Shown: positions 45,203 to 57,299, numbered from the stretch's first letter. The stretch is 64,000 nucleotides of DNA from Abelmoschus esculentus (GCA_035048815.1 JAUCBN010000004.1:11188001-11252000); one strand, 5' to 3'. A program made the numbers and translations. The notes: a model not told the origin generated them from the sequence alone.

Positions 45203-46726
45203 CTATCTTTTTTCTAGGCCTTCCTGTCGATTCATCACCCTTGATCCTTGTGCTGGTGATTGTTGCGTTTTTGCTTGCCGGTGTGGTTGAACTCGTGTGG
45301 GTGGTGTCCTTTGCAAAGGAGCATCCACTTCTTCTTCCTCGGCAAGTTCTTCTGTATGCATTATATCCGTCCCTCCTTCCTCTTCGACATTCATTGCCTC
45401 GGCATAGTGAGTACTTGGGCCGGCATGTTGAATGCTTGGCTCATTATCGAATGAGCTTTGATGTACATACTCGTCTATTTCTCGTGAGAGACTACCCATG
45501 GGGATGGGGGATCTTGTTGAAGTGCTAAAAACTGCCCTCCTCTTTGATGGTCGTCTGCTGGCAGATGATGCCGCGGTAGAATCTGCTGCCCTAGATGGGC
45601 CAGCAGCATTAAACTGTTGTTGTTGTCTGGTAGGGAAGAAGGGCCTCTGTCTTGGGGCTGGAGTAGTCTCGGTGTAGGGTGCAGCCGTTACAAACATGTT
45701 GGTTGGGAAATCGGGAAAATGTACTCCTTGGCTGGGAAAATTCTGGATCATCATCTGGGTAAGTGTGTTGTTGAAGTCCCTCTGATATTCCATGTATCGT
45801 TGTTGGCGAAGGTCTATAGCTGCCATCCTCTGTAGTATCTCCTGGTAGGGGTCTGCTGCGGTAGTGGTGTGGGCAGTGTCAGGCATACCTGCCGTGTACT
45901 GGGTTTCGGCAGTGAAGTCAGCAGTGTATTGCTGAGGAGTTTCCTGGACTGGTTCTGCTTGTGTAATCTGCATTACTTTGTGGCAGAAGTCTCTGGTCCA
46001 TCCACGCCTTTGGGGAGTGTATTCGTCCGTGTCTTCTACTAGTACACCTGCAGCAATACACAAACCAGTGATCAAACAAGGGAAATATAAAGGTCCTCGT
46101 TCCTTCTTACCGCATTCGTGTATTTCTCTTAAAATTATTTCTCCAACATTGATGCTTCTTTTGTTGATTATTGATTGAATGAGCACCAATCTCCTTCGGT
46201 CCATCGTGCTGTTGTGGGAGGTAGGGATGAGGCGTCGTTTGACAAATGTGTTCCATAGCTTTGCCTCGGTCTTGAGGTTCTGCCTTGCTACCGATCCTCT
46301 ATGGGCATCAGTTTCCCAAGGGGTATTGTTGTAGCAAAGGTCATCTTTAATCAACTCATAATCCTCGTTGGTGATGTCATCGAAGAATTCTGAGTGGATA
46401 TCACGTTCAGGAGCTAGGCCATAGAACTAGTTGATTGTCTCGGCATCAAGGCGGACAGGCCTGCCTCGGCAGTGGACGTAGAGAGAGTCCTTGCTTGGCC
46501 CATGTGCATAAAATTCTCGCACGATGGTGGCATTGGCCTGGGCAGGTTGAAGGCAAAAGACTTGCCATGCTTGATATTTGATCTTGTCGAACAGATAGTG
46601 CTCAATGCCGAAGTTTTCCTCATCGGAGTGTTGGAACCCTTGTTCCTCCCACAACTGCCGAGCAATAAAAGACCTATTGAAACGGTCTTCGACAGTGGCT
46701 GGGGCAAATCAGTTGTAGGTGGCCAT
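45203..46726 (-). pseudogene. Element F ORF2 (508 codons)
   Basis: From ATG 46726 (MATYN-stop-FAPATVEDRF) to 45203 in a single frame. Same domain plan as in C: QLWEEQGFQHSDEENFGI, YVHCRGRPVRLDAETIN, SVARQNLKTEAKLWNTFV, RRRLVLIQSIINKRSINV, DLRQQRYMEYQRDFNNTL, SRRPSKRRAVF, then acidic EELAEEEEVDAP and a basic tail ending GLEKR. Only two stops were seen: TGA near the N-terminus (Arg CGA expected) and a TAG near 46430 (Gln expected). From about 46354 to the end it is open. Close to A ORF2. Confidence 0.86.
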
Positions 46727-46756
46727 GGATGAATGTTGGTATCAAATCTTCTCTGT

Positions 46757-47084
46757 GTTGTGTTTGTCCAGCTTTATTTATTTCTCCATTATATATATTA
46801 TTTTGCTACCGCTTTTCAGTGACAAGCTTTATTTTGCTACCACATTCTTAGTGACACTTTTATTTTGCTAAAGCATTATGGTGACAATTACAGAATTGCT
46901 TTAGAATATGTTCATACAAAGGATTATCTTATCTTTTGTGTATGTTAACTATTTTTGAAATAACCTACCCAATCCTCGTGGGAACGATCTCACTCACACA
47001 CTTTATTACTTGTTCGATGTGTATACTTGCACGCAAATCAATCACACATTAGCACTTAAACTCAACAAGTTTTTGGTAGCAACA
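46757..47084 (+). repeat. Element G LTR 3' end (start uncertain)
   Basis: Ends with an ACCCAATCCTCGTGGGAACG block and TTTATTACTTG, diverged counterparts of the other LTR ends, then GTAGCAACA before the PBS. Three imperfect repeats of about 30 bp (46801-46887) begin TTTTGCTA and end GTGACA. TGTTGTGTTTG at 46757 may be the LTR start or merely the junction with F. Confidence 0.5.
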
Positions 47085-47090
47085 AGTTTT

Positions 47091-47108
47091 TAGCGCCGTT
47101 GTCGGGGA
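47091..47108 (+). promoter_or_regulatory. Element G primer binding site (tRNA-Asp type)
   Basis: TAGCGCCGTTGTCGGGGA, two mismatches from the B site, 6 nt after the LTR end. Confidence 0.75.
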
Positions 47109-47228
47109 TTGAGGCAATAGGCAATTTCAATCATAGTTTGCATACTTTTTATTTTTGTTTATTTTATTTCTTTTGTTAGATTTAATCATTGTTTTCGTTG
47201 TTTTTCTTTATAGGTTTTTGGTTAGTGG

Positions 47229-49365
47229 ATGCCCAGAGTGAATCCTCAAGATTCCCCCCTCGAACCATTTATTCCGGAAATCGAAAGTTATTTTAGATAA
47301 AGGAGGCGAGAGCAAAGAAGAAGAAGAATCATGTTGGCTGCTCCAAGTTTTCAGAATCAAAATGCTGTAGAAAATCCTGAAGCTACAACAAGACCAATGG
47401 CAATTCGAGATCACTTGACACTGATCTTGGATGACCTCAATTCTGGGATAGTGACACCTGAGATACAAGCAGCACACTTTGAGCTCAAACTTGTGATGTT
47501 TAATATGCTCAATTCGATCGGATAGTTTTGAGGATCTCCTCACGAGGATGCTCGACAACATATCCGTGGTTTCTTGGAGGTTTGTGATTCGTTCCGCCAA
47601 CAAGGAGTGCACGGAGATGTGTTGAAACTTAAGTTATTTTCATACTCTTTGAGAGACCGATCTAGAGAGTGGTTGAATGGTATTCCAGCCGGTTCTATGG
47701 AGTCGTGGACAGCTTTGTGCAAAAGCTTTTTGGCAAGATATAACCCACCCAACATGAACACCCAATTGCGAAATGAGATAGCATCCTTCAGACAAGTGTA
47801 TGAGTGTTGGGATCGGTACAAAAGTTTGCTAAGAAGATGTATCAATCAAGATTTTCAAGATTGGACTCAAATCGTGATGTTTTACAATGGAGTCAATACA
47901 CCCACAAGGATGATGTTAGATGCTTCAGCAAATGGGACACTGTTGGACAAGTCGCCTGAAGAAGCATTTGATATTTTGGATAAAATAACCAACAATGATT
48001 ATCAGTTTCCAACTAAAAGGCTTGGGATAGGACGAAGAACTCAAGGAAAGCTGGAGTTCGACGCTAATGATTTTATTTCAGCACAACTTTCTGCTATTAC
48101 AAATATGTTGAAGAACCTTCAACAGCCCAGTGAAGTACGAGATGCTAAGGCATTAAGTTGGTTGCACTGTAGTGGAAACCATTTCGATAAAGACTACCCA
48201 ACTCATATAGAGTCTGCTCATTACGTTGGAAACTTCAACAAAAATTCCAACAACCCATATTCTAACACGTACAACCCAGGATGGAGGCAACATCCTAATT
48301 TTTCTTGGGGTAATCAAGGATCAAATAAGCTAGCAGCTCGAATAGGCAGCAATCCATGACAACACACCAAGGAGTCCAAGGTTTTCAAGGAAATATGCCA
48401 TGAAAAAATGAAAACAAGGGAACAGTTCATCATCAAATTCACAACAATTCTTTGGAAGCTTCGCTGTAAGAATTCATGGCCTCTACCAAGGAGTTCATGA
48501 CATCAACGAAAGCATTAATGCAGGAGCATTCCACCACCATCTCTAATCAAGGAAATCTATTGTAGACCCAAGGAGCATTGCTGCAAAGTCACAACTCTTC
48601 GTTGAGATCGCTGGAGACTCAAATGGGTCAAATTGCTCAAGCATTTTAAGCAAGACCGAGAGGCAACATGCCTAGTGATACTGAAGTCACTAAAATCCAT
48701 GGCAAGGAGCAATGCAGCGCATTTACCTTGAGGAGTGGAAGATAAATCAACATGGGGGAGCAATTCAAAAGAAAGGAGAAAGAAGAAACCCTAATTCAAG
48801 AGCAAAAAGAAAATGAACCAAAAGAGGAAAGATCAACTGAAGAAGAAACTGGAGAAAAGTTAAATAATGAGGTATTTGGTGAGAAGTGTGCGGATGCTGC
48901 AGCAAAAGAAGTAGTACCAACGCAACCTTCGGAGGACGTAAGACCACCACGACCATTCCCTCGGCGATTGAAGCAACACAAAGAGGATCTACAATTTCAA
49001 AAATTTGTAAGTATTCTGGACCAATTTCATATAAATATTTCATTTTTAGATGTTATTGATCAAATGCCCTCATATGCAAAGTTTTTGAAAGATATTATGA
49101 CAAAGAAATGAAAAGTCGAGAATTTTGAAACAGTTGTTATAGCATCTGAGTTCTATTCTGGGAGGACTGAGCTTCCCATGATGTGGCAAAATCATGGCAG
49201 CTTTATTATTCCATGCTCGATAGGAGACAATTTTATGGGCAAAGCACTATGCGACCTCGGTTCGAGTGTAAATCTGATGCCCAAGGCAATATTCAAGAAG
49301 CTTATATAGAGAGTACACGATCTACAACTATCATCTTGCAATTGGCAGACTATTCTCATGTCCGA
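47229..49365 (+). pseudogene. Element G gag and start of protease
   Basis: From ATG 47229 (MPRVNPQDSPLEPFIPEIES). Gag core: LNSGIVTPEIQAAHFELKL, LKLKLFSYSLRDRSREWLNG, RNEIASFRQ, WTQIVMFYNGVNTPTRMML; then HYVGNFNKNSNNPYSN, PNFSWGNQGSN. After frame changes beyond 48360 come RPPRPFPRRLKQHKEDLQFQ, the protease motif ALCDLGSSVNLMPKAIF near 49250 and LQLADYSHVR, where H interrupts. Early stops near 47298, 47523 and 47529 fit Gln or Trp codons changed by single transitions. It is a distinct gag subfamily; I cannot say whether G carried pol or ORF2. Confidence 0.82.
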
Positions 49366-50706
49366 TGATGGAGGCTCGGAAGTCCTACCAATTTCTAGCT
49401 TTGTTAGATTGAAATACTTGAGGTTGTCGAACCCATAGGGACTGTGTCGACTTCACTACTTCTTACGACTGCACTAAGGAAAATAAAAAGAACACAGATA
49501 ATAGGGTTTGATTGGATTAACTAAATTAACTAAACTACACTAAGTTGTAAAAAGATAATAATAAAGGTGAGGTTAGATTGAATGTGTTGTAGAGGAGAAT
49601 CTAGTTGTATTGTCTATCAACTTATTAATGCAATAGGTTTGAACTGACGCCTCGGCGGATTACACAAAGGGTCGCCGCAGTTGCCTAGGCAGGGTTATGC
49701 CTTGTCGACAATTCAACATTCCATAGTTCGACAGAGCATCCTTATATGTCTTCTTCGTTATCCCTAAGCGAAGAGAACTATTGAAATCCCCTTTTCTTGA
49801 TGATACCTCCCGGCGTTAATCAAGGGCGGATAACAACATCACTTGCGTCTTGTTAGTCGCTGAAATCCTGGATAACCGGATTAGTCAATGCCCTTGAGCA
49901 AAGACCGTATTCTCTCGTTTCGTGAGCCTAACTCTCCCGATATTAGACAAATGGATATTTCATCACATACTTATCATCTCGAGCTCATATGCAAAGAAAG
50001 TTAAGTACCCAGAAAGAATAAACTATGAAATAAGTTTTGCATTAATAAATATAAATAACAATGTAACCTTCCTCTCCAACTACTCAACAAACAACCTAAA
50101 CCTCCAAGGAAGTTTAGAACATCTTGAGATCGGCGGCTAAGGATAGATTATGTGTGTAAAATCGACTCCCTTAAACCTAAACCTAATGCGTGCCTTATAT
50201 AGGCCAAGTCCTAAGTTGATCTTTCCATGCAAGGAAAGAGTTCTAAACAGAAAAGAAATCTAATTCCTAATTAAATTATCTTAAATAAATCTTATTTCCT
50301 AAAATGTCTCTTCCCGCGGTTTGACTTGGGTTCAACCTCCTAACTAAGTTTATCTTCTTTCTTTTATTCTTTCGGTATCTTTTCCTCTTCCTGTTGAGAA
50401 TCACTTGTCGTCTTCCATGCTGCCGCGACAGTCTTCAGAACGCTGCCTTGACGGATGCTTCTCTTGCAATTCAGCATCTATTTTCTTCTTTGGCTCTTTC
50501 TGTGATCTAGTTTCCTGTCTAAGAAAGAAAACTATCAAACATATCTGTTTTATGCCAATTAATAGATAAATTCATAAAAATAGTATTCGAATGCTGAGAT
50601 GTGGAAAATAGTCAGAAACATCTATTATTGCATTTAATTTCGTCTTTATTAGCAATAAATGAGTGGGAATATGCTATAAAAGATAAGGACTTTTAGGCAC
50701 TCATCA
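49366..50706 (-). repeat. Element H 3' LTR (1341 bp)
   Basis: TGATGGAGGC...CACTCATCA, matching 63119-64000. It has TATA context CCTATATAAG (minus strand, near 50190) and a few CTGCC-type motifs near 50420. Confidence 0.93.
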
Positions 50707-50744
50707 CACCCCCAAACTCGAACTATTGCTTGTCCTCAAGCAAT
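50707..50744 (-). promoter_or_regulatory. Element H 3' polypurine tract and hairpin
   Basis: Minus strand GAGTTTGGGGGTG (50719-50707) and the perfect hairpin ATTGCTTG-AGGA-CAAGCAAT (50744-50725), identical to those of B and E despite the different LTR. Confidence 0.85.
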
Positions 50745-51020
50745 GCAAAAGATCATTTTAAGTAGAGAATTTTAAAGCAATATACCGTCCTGCCTGCCGC
50801 GGAAGAAGTCCTTTCTTGACTCGGCCTCTTCTTGGTTCTAGGAATTCCTCGGAACTGGACTATGAGTCTTAGTGTGTGTGTGCGTAGCTGTTTTAAAGCT
50901 GATTTTCTAAGTTCTAATCCTTTTCTAGCTCAAGACGTCAGACTAAGATTTTTCTTGATTCTTTTTCTTTTCTTCTCCCGACATTAATATATAAATCTAT
51001 ATTGCTATAAACTTATATTG

Positions 51021-51168
51021 CTTGAGCCAGTTTTGGGCACCTCAAGTGTTTAGCTATTCTCACTAGAGCCATTGATAAGCACCTCTAGTAAGTGGGAGAA
51101 TTCTAAGTCCTAGAGCCAGTCATGGGCACCTCTATGGACTAACTAGAGCCGATGATAGGCACCTCTAG
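51021..51168 (-). ncRNA. Element H 3' hairpin array (four hairpins)
   Basis: Hairpins at 51021-51046 (CTTGAG/CTCAAG), 51063-51088 (CTAGAG/CTCTAG), 51110-51135 (CTAGAG/CTCTAT, weaker) and 51143-51168 (CTAGAG/CTCTAG). Flanking sequence is poorly conserved relative to the other elements, which makes the retained pairing informative. No ORF in 50745-51504. Confidence 0.72.
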
Positions 51169-51504
51169 TTTAAAATCTAAGCCTAAGTCCTTATTGCTTT
51201 TCAAAGAAAAGAACTTCTAAAATCAACTAAGACTAGCAGTGTTTTCAGATATTTTCAGGCTCATAGTCTAATCCTAAGTACTAATCCTAGCAAACCCGTC
51301 GGATTTCAAGTCTGGTGAATGGTGCAGACTGCGGCGGCGGTTGGAGAACATATTTTTGCCGTGGCAGTTTCAATAAAATTCAACAGACTTAAAAAAAAAA
51401 ATTTTGCAGTAATACTTAAGTAACTACGACAAGATTTAAAGCATTAATGAGATATTTCGATTACTTCCATACATTGCATTTACATATTAAAAAATAGACA
51501 AAGA

Positions 51505-51542
51505 CTCCCCAAAACTCAAGGGATGCATTGTCCTCAATGCAT
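51505..51542 (-). promoter_or_regulatory. Element H internal polypurine tract and hairpin
   Basis: Minus strand GAGTTTTGGGGAG (51517-51505) and a perfect hairpin ATGCATTG-AGGA-CAATGCAT (51542-51523). The outer stem pairs differ from GAGCATTG/CAATGCTC in B and C, but pairing is kept. Confidence 0.8.
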
Positions 51543-51622
51543 GGAAATGGTCATAACCAAAAATAAACGAAAAGAAAAGAAAAGAGAAAAAGAAAAAGAT
51601 AAAATAAAGAAAATCACCGCCC

Positions 51623-52736
51623 TTAGAATTCTGCTGATCCGAAGGAATCTTCGGAGTCACTATCAATGAGGAGCTTGCGGCGTGTCTTAGGTGGCTGCTG
51701 GTTTGTTGTCTTCGGCGGGCTCAACATGGGCTTCTTGGCAGAACGGTGTGGCTGGATGCGAGTGGGTGTTGGATCTCGTATCTGCTCTTCTTCTGGATCC
51801 AAGTTGATTGGGGAAGAAGATGTTGCCTTTCTCTTCTGTCCTCCTTGAGCTGCGGCCATAAATTCATCAGCAGCTCAGAGTTGGCTCGTCAGGTCTTCTT
51901 CTGAGTCACTCAATGTAAAGGTGGTTGAATGGTCCGGTGTGGCTCCTTTGTTGGTGGAGTTCTTTTGGAGAAAATCGGCCACCGAGTTTGCTGAGAGTGG
52001 TTCGGTGCCTGCGGCGGCGGTTGCGATAGGAGAGATTGGGACAGTTGCTGAAGCAGTGGTTGCAGCAGGGGTTTGCTGAGTCATGGAGAGATTGACTGTG
52101 AAATCAGGGAATGCAATCGTACATGAAGGGAGTTCTTCTCGGATTGTGGTAATGATGGCGTTGTTAAACTCCTTAATATAGTTCATGAAGGCCAGTTGCC
52201 TTCTCTCCATCCTTTACAAGAACTCCAGAAGTCCTGCTGGTGTGCTTTCAGTTTGGTCTGCCTGTTGACCGGCCTCGGCGGGCTCCGCTTCAGCTGTGGG
52301 AGGAATGAAGGCTTGTGGAACAGCTTCTTCCACTTGCATCCTCTTCATATAAATTTCCCTTGTCCAGCCCACACGTCTCAGTGTGTAGGTGTCCAAGGGC
52401 ATGTTCGCAATCTTTTCTAAATTCCCTAAAGCAGTAATAAGGCAAGGGAAAATTAGGATACTTTTTCCTTTGTTGGACACTCAAATATTTGTTCGCTAAT
52501 GATGCTGCCAACTTCAATTCTTCGGTTGTGAATGATAGAGTGGATGAGTGCCAATCGTGGTCTGTCCACCGTCTGGTTGTGAGATGTTGCCAGTAGATTT
52601 CTCTTGATGAAGGGAAGCCTTGCTCCTCTCAGATCTGCCGATTTTTGAAATTCCTTTCATACTCATGTTCCACTATCGGTGTGGAGAACCATTTGAATTT
52701 TGCTGCTCCGGCAGGGTTTTGGCTTGGAGTTGACAT
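51623..52736 (-). pseudogene. Element H ORF2, decayed
   Basis: From ATG 52736 (MSTPSQNPAGAAKFKWFSTP, HEYERNFKNRQ) with breaks at about 52629, 52480, 52212 and 51862. Recognisable later parts: RVGWTREIYMKRMQ (compare RGWTRDFCHKVMQ), MERRQLAFMNYIKEFNNAI (compare DLRQQRYMEYQRDFNNTL), GQKRKATS in place of SRRPSKRRAVF, DPTPTRIQPHRSAKK and an Asp/Ser-rich end. Shorter than the other ORF2 copies and apparently missing internal parts. Same position relative to TATA and internal PPT. Confidence 0.7.
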
Positions 52737-53151
52737 ATTTTTGTTGTGAAGAATGGAGAAGAATTTTTGCAGAGTAAGTGTAGTGAAAAGGAAGTGAGGA
52801 AGAAATAATCCTAGCATGTGTTTATATAGGCGTGGGCGGCACATCATTTAATGTGGCAGAGTGGTTATCATTATTCGTGGCGTGTATGCTACGCTATTCC
52901 AGCTGGCCCGCACTGGCAGCAGAGTTGATGTAGATTCTGCCTTGGGCGGCAAGTTTTCCTGCCCAGATATTTTCTGCTTGTAGTGGGCCGTATGTGGGCT
53001 TGGTTATCTTCAATTAGTTTTTGGTCCTAAAAATTGAAATAAGAATTATGTGAGAAAAACTAAATTGTGAGAATTCTAAACCCTAAAAATAAGAATAATA
53101 TTCTAATTCCTAAATCATAAAAACTAAAAAAAGGACTAAGAGATAGAAATT
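52737..53151 (-). other. Element H ORF1-ORF2 spacer
   Basis: A noncoding 415 bp with a TATA box at 52830-52821. No other structure seen. Confidence 0.7.
52821..52830 (-). promoter_or_regulatory. Element H internal TATA box upstream of ORF2
   Basis: Minus strand CCTATATAAA, about 85-95 nt before the ORF2 ATG at 52736. Confidence 0.6.
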
Positions 53152-53789
53152 TTAGGTTACTGAAGAAGTGCAATAAATTGCATTTTCAACAACAACCATC
53201 TTCCCCTTTTTATCTGGAGGAGAAGTTGATTGCTCAGTTGCTATCTCCTCACCAGGTGGTTTCTTTCGCATGTATTGTTGCTCCAAGGGAGTGTTGCCTC
53301 GGCAGAGGTTGCTTTGGCAGTAATTGTCCAGGCAGTCCGTTTCTGCTTCGAAATTAAATTCAGTTTTAACTTCAATTTTCTTGCATTCGTCTGGTTCATC
53401 CGGATGCCTTAGAGTATTGAAAACATTGATCTTTACTTGTTGATCATTGACCCTTATGACCAATTCTCCTTTCTCACATTTGATCAATGTTTTGCCTGTG
53501 GCTAGGAATGGCCTTCCTAATATGATTGGTGCATGCTCATCTACTTCATAATCAAGAATTAAGAAGTTAGCAGGAAAAATAAGTTTGTCTACTCTTACTA
53601 GGATATCTTTAATTTTTCTTACTGGTTGCACGTAAGAGCGGTCTGCCAATTGCAGCTTCACTGTTGTTGGTTTGCTTGCCCAATGCCTACCTTCTGGAAT
53701 ATTGACTTAGGCATTAGATTTATGCTTGCACCTAAGTCACATAATGCCTTGCCCACATATTGATCTCCGATAGAATATGGTATGGTGAA
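53152..53789 (-). pseudogene. Element H ORF1, 3' part: protease
   Basis: Continues ORF1 after the J insertion: IPYSIGDQYVGKALCDLG, ASINLMPKSIF, then after a frame change LQLADRSYVQPVRKIKD, DKLIFPANFLILDYEVDEHA, PIILGRPFLATGKTLI and VIRVNDQQVKINVF. It ends VENAIYCTSSVT, the counterpart of LGDAFACTPPVT in C and J. No RT follows. 53790-53794 is the J target GCTAC. Confidence 0.85.
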
Positions 53790-53794
53790 GCTAC

Positions 53795-54170
53795 TGATGA
53801 GTACTTAAAAGGCTATTATTTACTACTATTTTCATTGACATTATGCACTCAATATACACCGATTCAAGCTGATGCATATACTTAATGAACAATAACTGAT
53901 GTTTTGCTACCACAGCTTATAAAGAAGATATCTATAGGAAAAACAGGCTTTACAGCATCTTTTGTGTAGTTGCAGGAAATACCAGCCGATGCAGCATTAC
54001 TGCCGAGACAGAACCATGGCCGCGGCAGCAAAAGCTCCAGTACTGATGCTGAGAGCGATTGAAAGAGAAAAAGGAGTTGAACAATTTTGGACATCAAGCA
54101 CTTGGATCGGAGTAGATTAGTACGAGAAAAGTCCAAGTCAAAGGCCACGTGGGAAAAGTCTTCTAGATAG
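53795..54170 (+). repeat. Element J 5' LTR, truncated
   Basis: The first 376 bp of the LTR (TGATGAGTAC...TCTAGATAG). The remaining 950 bp or so and the PBS are deleted. At the join a 22-nt stretch (54168-54189) repeats leader sequence at 54253-54274. Confidence 0.9.
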
Positions 54171-54285
54171 GTTATATTTAATCTAGTTTAATTTTGTTTT
54201 CTTTAATTTTGTTTTCTTTAATTTTCTTGTTCTTATTTATTTTTATTTTTTTTAGGTTATATTTAATCTAGTTTCTTTTTGGTGT

Positions 54286-56842
54286 ATGACCAGGGCTAAC
54301 CCAAGCAGTCCTTTGTACGAGATCAATCAAGAGATTGAACGTACATACCTAAGGTTAAGAAGACAGATTCAAGCAGCCTTAGCAGATCCACCAGCAGCCC
54401 AGAATGTACCTACTGGCCATGCAGGACTGCCGCAGCAACCACTGCCACAACCCCTTCTGCCGCGGCAGAGAACTGTCAGAGATTTCCTGGTGGAAGATCT
54501 GAATGGACTGAACCCTGGAGTGGTAACACCAGAAATAGAAGCAATCCACTTTGAACTAAAACCTGTCATGTTCAATATGTTAAATACCATTGGACAGTTT
54601 AGTGGGTCTGCAACTGAAGATCCCAAGCAGCATCTTAAGTCTTTCATGGAAGTGTACAATTCATTCAAAATTCAAGGAGTCCATGAAGACATTTTAATAT
54701 TAAAATTGTTCCCCTATTTACTGAGGGATAGAGCCAGGACCTGGTTGAATGGCATCCCAACAGGATCTATAGGATCTTGGGATGAACTCTCCGAGAATTC
54801 ATTACGCGATTTAACCCTACAAATTTATATAATCGCATACGTAATAAAATTACTTCCTTTCGGCAGGATGATGATGAGCCAATGTACGAGGCATAGGAGC
54901 GCTATAGGGAGTTATTAAATAGATGCCCTCTACATGGATTTCCCTTGTGGACACAAGTGACAATGTTCTACAATGCCACTAATGCTCCAACAAGGATGAT
55001 GTTAGATGCTTCTGCTAATGGAACACTACTAGATAGAGCCCTGAAAAAGCCATTGAGATCCTAAACAAACTCGCAAGGAACGATTTTCAATTTCCTACAT
55101 CTAGGCGAGGAGGAGTAAGATGCCATGCCACAGTCAACGAACTTGAAACATCCAATTCAGTGGCAGCACAATTGACCTCTTTAACCAAAATGGTTCAGAG
55201 CATGCAAGTACAACAGAGCACACAAGAAGTTAAGGCTATAGATTCTTCTGAATATATGCGAGATGAAGAATCTAGACTATATGTTGGAAACTACAATAGG
55301 AACAACAATATGATGTCCAACACATACAACCCATCATGGAAAAGGAATCCAAATTTTTCATGGAGCAATCCTAACAATGCCTTGAATCCAATAAATCAAA
55401 CCCCTGGTTTTCGCAGCAAATGTAACACCTGCCGCAGCAGCAAGGTCAGCAGTCAATGCCACAGTAGCAGATACATCAGCAGCAGCCCATGAATTCACTG
55501 GAAAATTCTCTCAAGGCCTTTATGATGAAAACAGAATCATATATGGCTTAGAATAGTAGTTTCATGAAGAGAACTGATGAATTCATGAATAAAACCGAGA
55601 TGAGGCTGCAGAACCAGGAGGCTGCGATTAAATCTTTAGAAACCCAAGTTGGTCAGTTCGCTGAAAAACAAAACACTAGACCACAGGGAGGATTACCTAG
55701 CAATACTGAGGTTGCTAAGATGATAGGCCATGAACAATGCAAAGTAATCAGAACTAGAAGTGGCCTACAATTGAAGGAAACATTAAGTAGACCAGCAGAA
55801 AAAGTCCAACCAGCAATACAAGAGGAAACAGACAGGAAGGACCAGGATGCTGATCGTGCTTCTGAAGAAAGCACTGTCCCGGCAGAAAAATCAGCAACAC
55901 TTCAACCAGCTGCCGAGGCAGTAGACACACCAGTGATTCCAGGTATAAAATTTCTAACCAATGAGACCCTGGAAGAGATGAGACTACCACCACCCTTCCC
56001 ACAAAGGTTGAAAAAAAAAACAGGACCATCAGTTCAAGAAATTCCTGGATATTTTGAAGCAAGTCCACATCAACTTGCCATTTGTTGAGGCAATTGAACA
56101 AATGCCCAACTATGCTAAATTCTTGAAAGACATGGTGTCTAAAAGAAGGAGGCTTGGTGAGCTTGAGACAGTGGCAGAAACTGAAGGATGCATGGCAATG
56201 CTACATAATCGCATGCCACCAAAACTAAAGGATCCTGGATGTTTCACCATACCTTGTGCGATTGGGAACAATTATGAAGGAAAGGCACTATGCGACCTTG
56301 GAGCAAGCATCAATCTAATGCCCAAATCAGTCTTCCAAAAGCTCGGAATAGGAAGGGCAAAACCTACAACAGTGTTGCTCCAACTTGCGGATAGATCTTA
56401 TGTGCATCCCGAAGGAAAAATCGAGGACATACTAGTAAGAGTCGATAAATTTATTTTTCCTGTTGACTTCCTTGTCCTTGATTGTGAAGCAGATGATAAT
56501 GCACCGATCATCCTTGGAAGACCTTTCCTTGCCACTGGACAAACACTCATTGATGTGGAAAAAGGAGAGTTGACTATGAGGGTCAATGAACAACAAGTTA
56601 AATTCAATGCCTTCCACACTTTAAAAAAATATGATGATCCAGAAGAGTGCAAAGCCCTCCGCACAATAGATGCAGGCACCAAGATATCCTGCCTTGGCAG
56701 CACTCTCGGCAGAATATTTGGCAAAAGGATTAAGTCCAAAATAGAGGCAGCACATAAGGAAGAACCTGAATCAAAAGGGGATAGCCAACAAGAGATGCAC
56801 AACTTGGGAGATGCATTTGCATGCACTCCCCCAGTAACTTAA
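54286..56842 (+). pseudogene. Element J ORF1: gag-protease, integrase-tail relic
   Basis: ATG 54286 (MTRANPSSPLYEINQEIERT). Gag core NPGVVTPEIEAIHFELKPVM, LKLFPYLLRDRARTWLNG; a 2-nt loss near 54790 shifts the frame, a TAG at about 54898 replaces Trp, and further shifts occur near 55035 and 56000. The zinc-poor Asn-rich YVGNYNRNNNMMSN and the Q-rich part follow. Protease ALCDLGASINLMPKSVFQ near 56290 and APIILGRPFLATG are intact in the last open part, which ends LGDAFACTPPVT at 56842. Same deletion of RT to integrase core as A and C. Confidence 0.88.
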
Positions 56843-57299
56843 TCTCTTCCTTTTCCATATTATTATATTAGGATTAATTTAGTTTAGCATATATTTTTAT
56901 CGTTAATAAATATCTTTATATTGTTTTTGTTTATTTTTAGGATAAAAAAGCAAGAATAACAGGGAAATAGTCACAGCAGGAAGTCTGCTGCTGTGGCAGT
57001 AAACAGTGTTAGAGCCACAGCAGTCCCAACGGGCAGAAACAGTGTAACGGCTATCTGCCGAGATTCCCGCCGCAGCAGTAACTATTCATAACGGCAGTAA
57101 AGGCTAACGGCTACAAAACGGCTATTAGATTAAAATGGTCACAAGGCCGAGGCCTATATAAGCACCTTCCTGCCTTGAACTATTCACTCTTGTATTCTTG
57201 TTTTCTTTAGATTCCTTATTAAACTTGCTCTCACACTACTCTCACAAGCATTCTTGAAATTCTCAGAAACTTTCCAAAGAAAATCTCCAAATATCATCC
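56843..57299 (+). other. Element J ORF1-ORF2 spacer
   Basis: 457 bp without an ORF, aligned in content with 31730-32036 plus 40040-40198 of C. It carries CTGCC-type motifs and a TATA box at 57155. Confidence 0.75.
57155..57162 (+). promoter_or_regulatory. Element J internal TATA box upstream of ORF2
   Basis: TATATAAG in GGCCTATATAAGCA, 145 nt before the ORF2 ATG. Confidence 0.65.

Larger units (their letters stand above)
26632..46750 (-). mobile_element. Element F: ORF2-bearing Athila element, 5' half lost, holding C
   Basis: Minus strand. The 3' LTR is 26632-27691 plus 44034-44288 (split by C), then 3' PPT, hairpin array, internal PPT and ORF2 (46726-45203). Just upstream of ORF2 the sequence changes to the LTR end of G, so ORF1, PBS and 5' LTR are missing and no target duplication can be tested. 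The right boundary is approximate (46730-46760). Confidence 0.8.
46757..49365 (+). mobile_element. Element G: older Athila-like element interrupted by H
   Basis: Plus strand: LTR end, PBS, gag and the first part of protease, cut at 49365 by the H insertion. The remainder, if present, lies beyond the window. It is more diverged than A, B, C and J and similar in state to D, which suggests an earlier layer. Confidence 0.7.
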
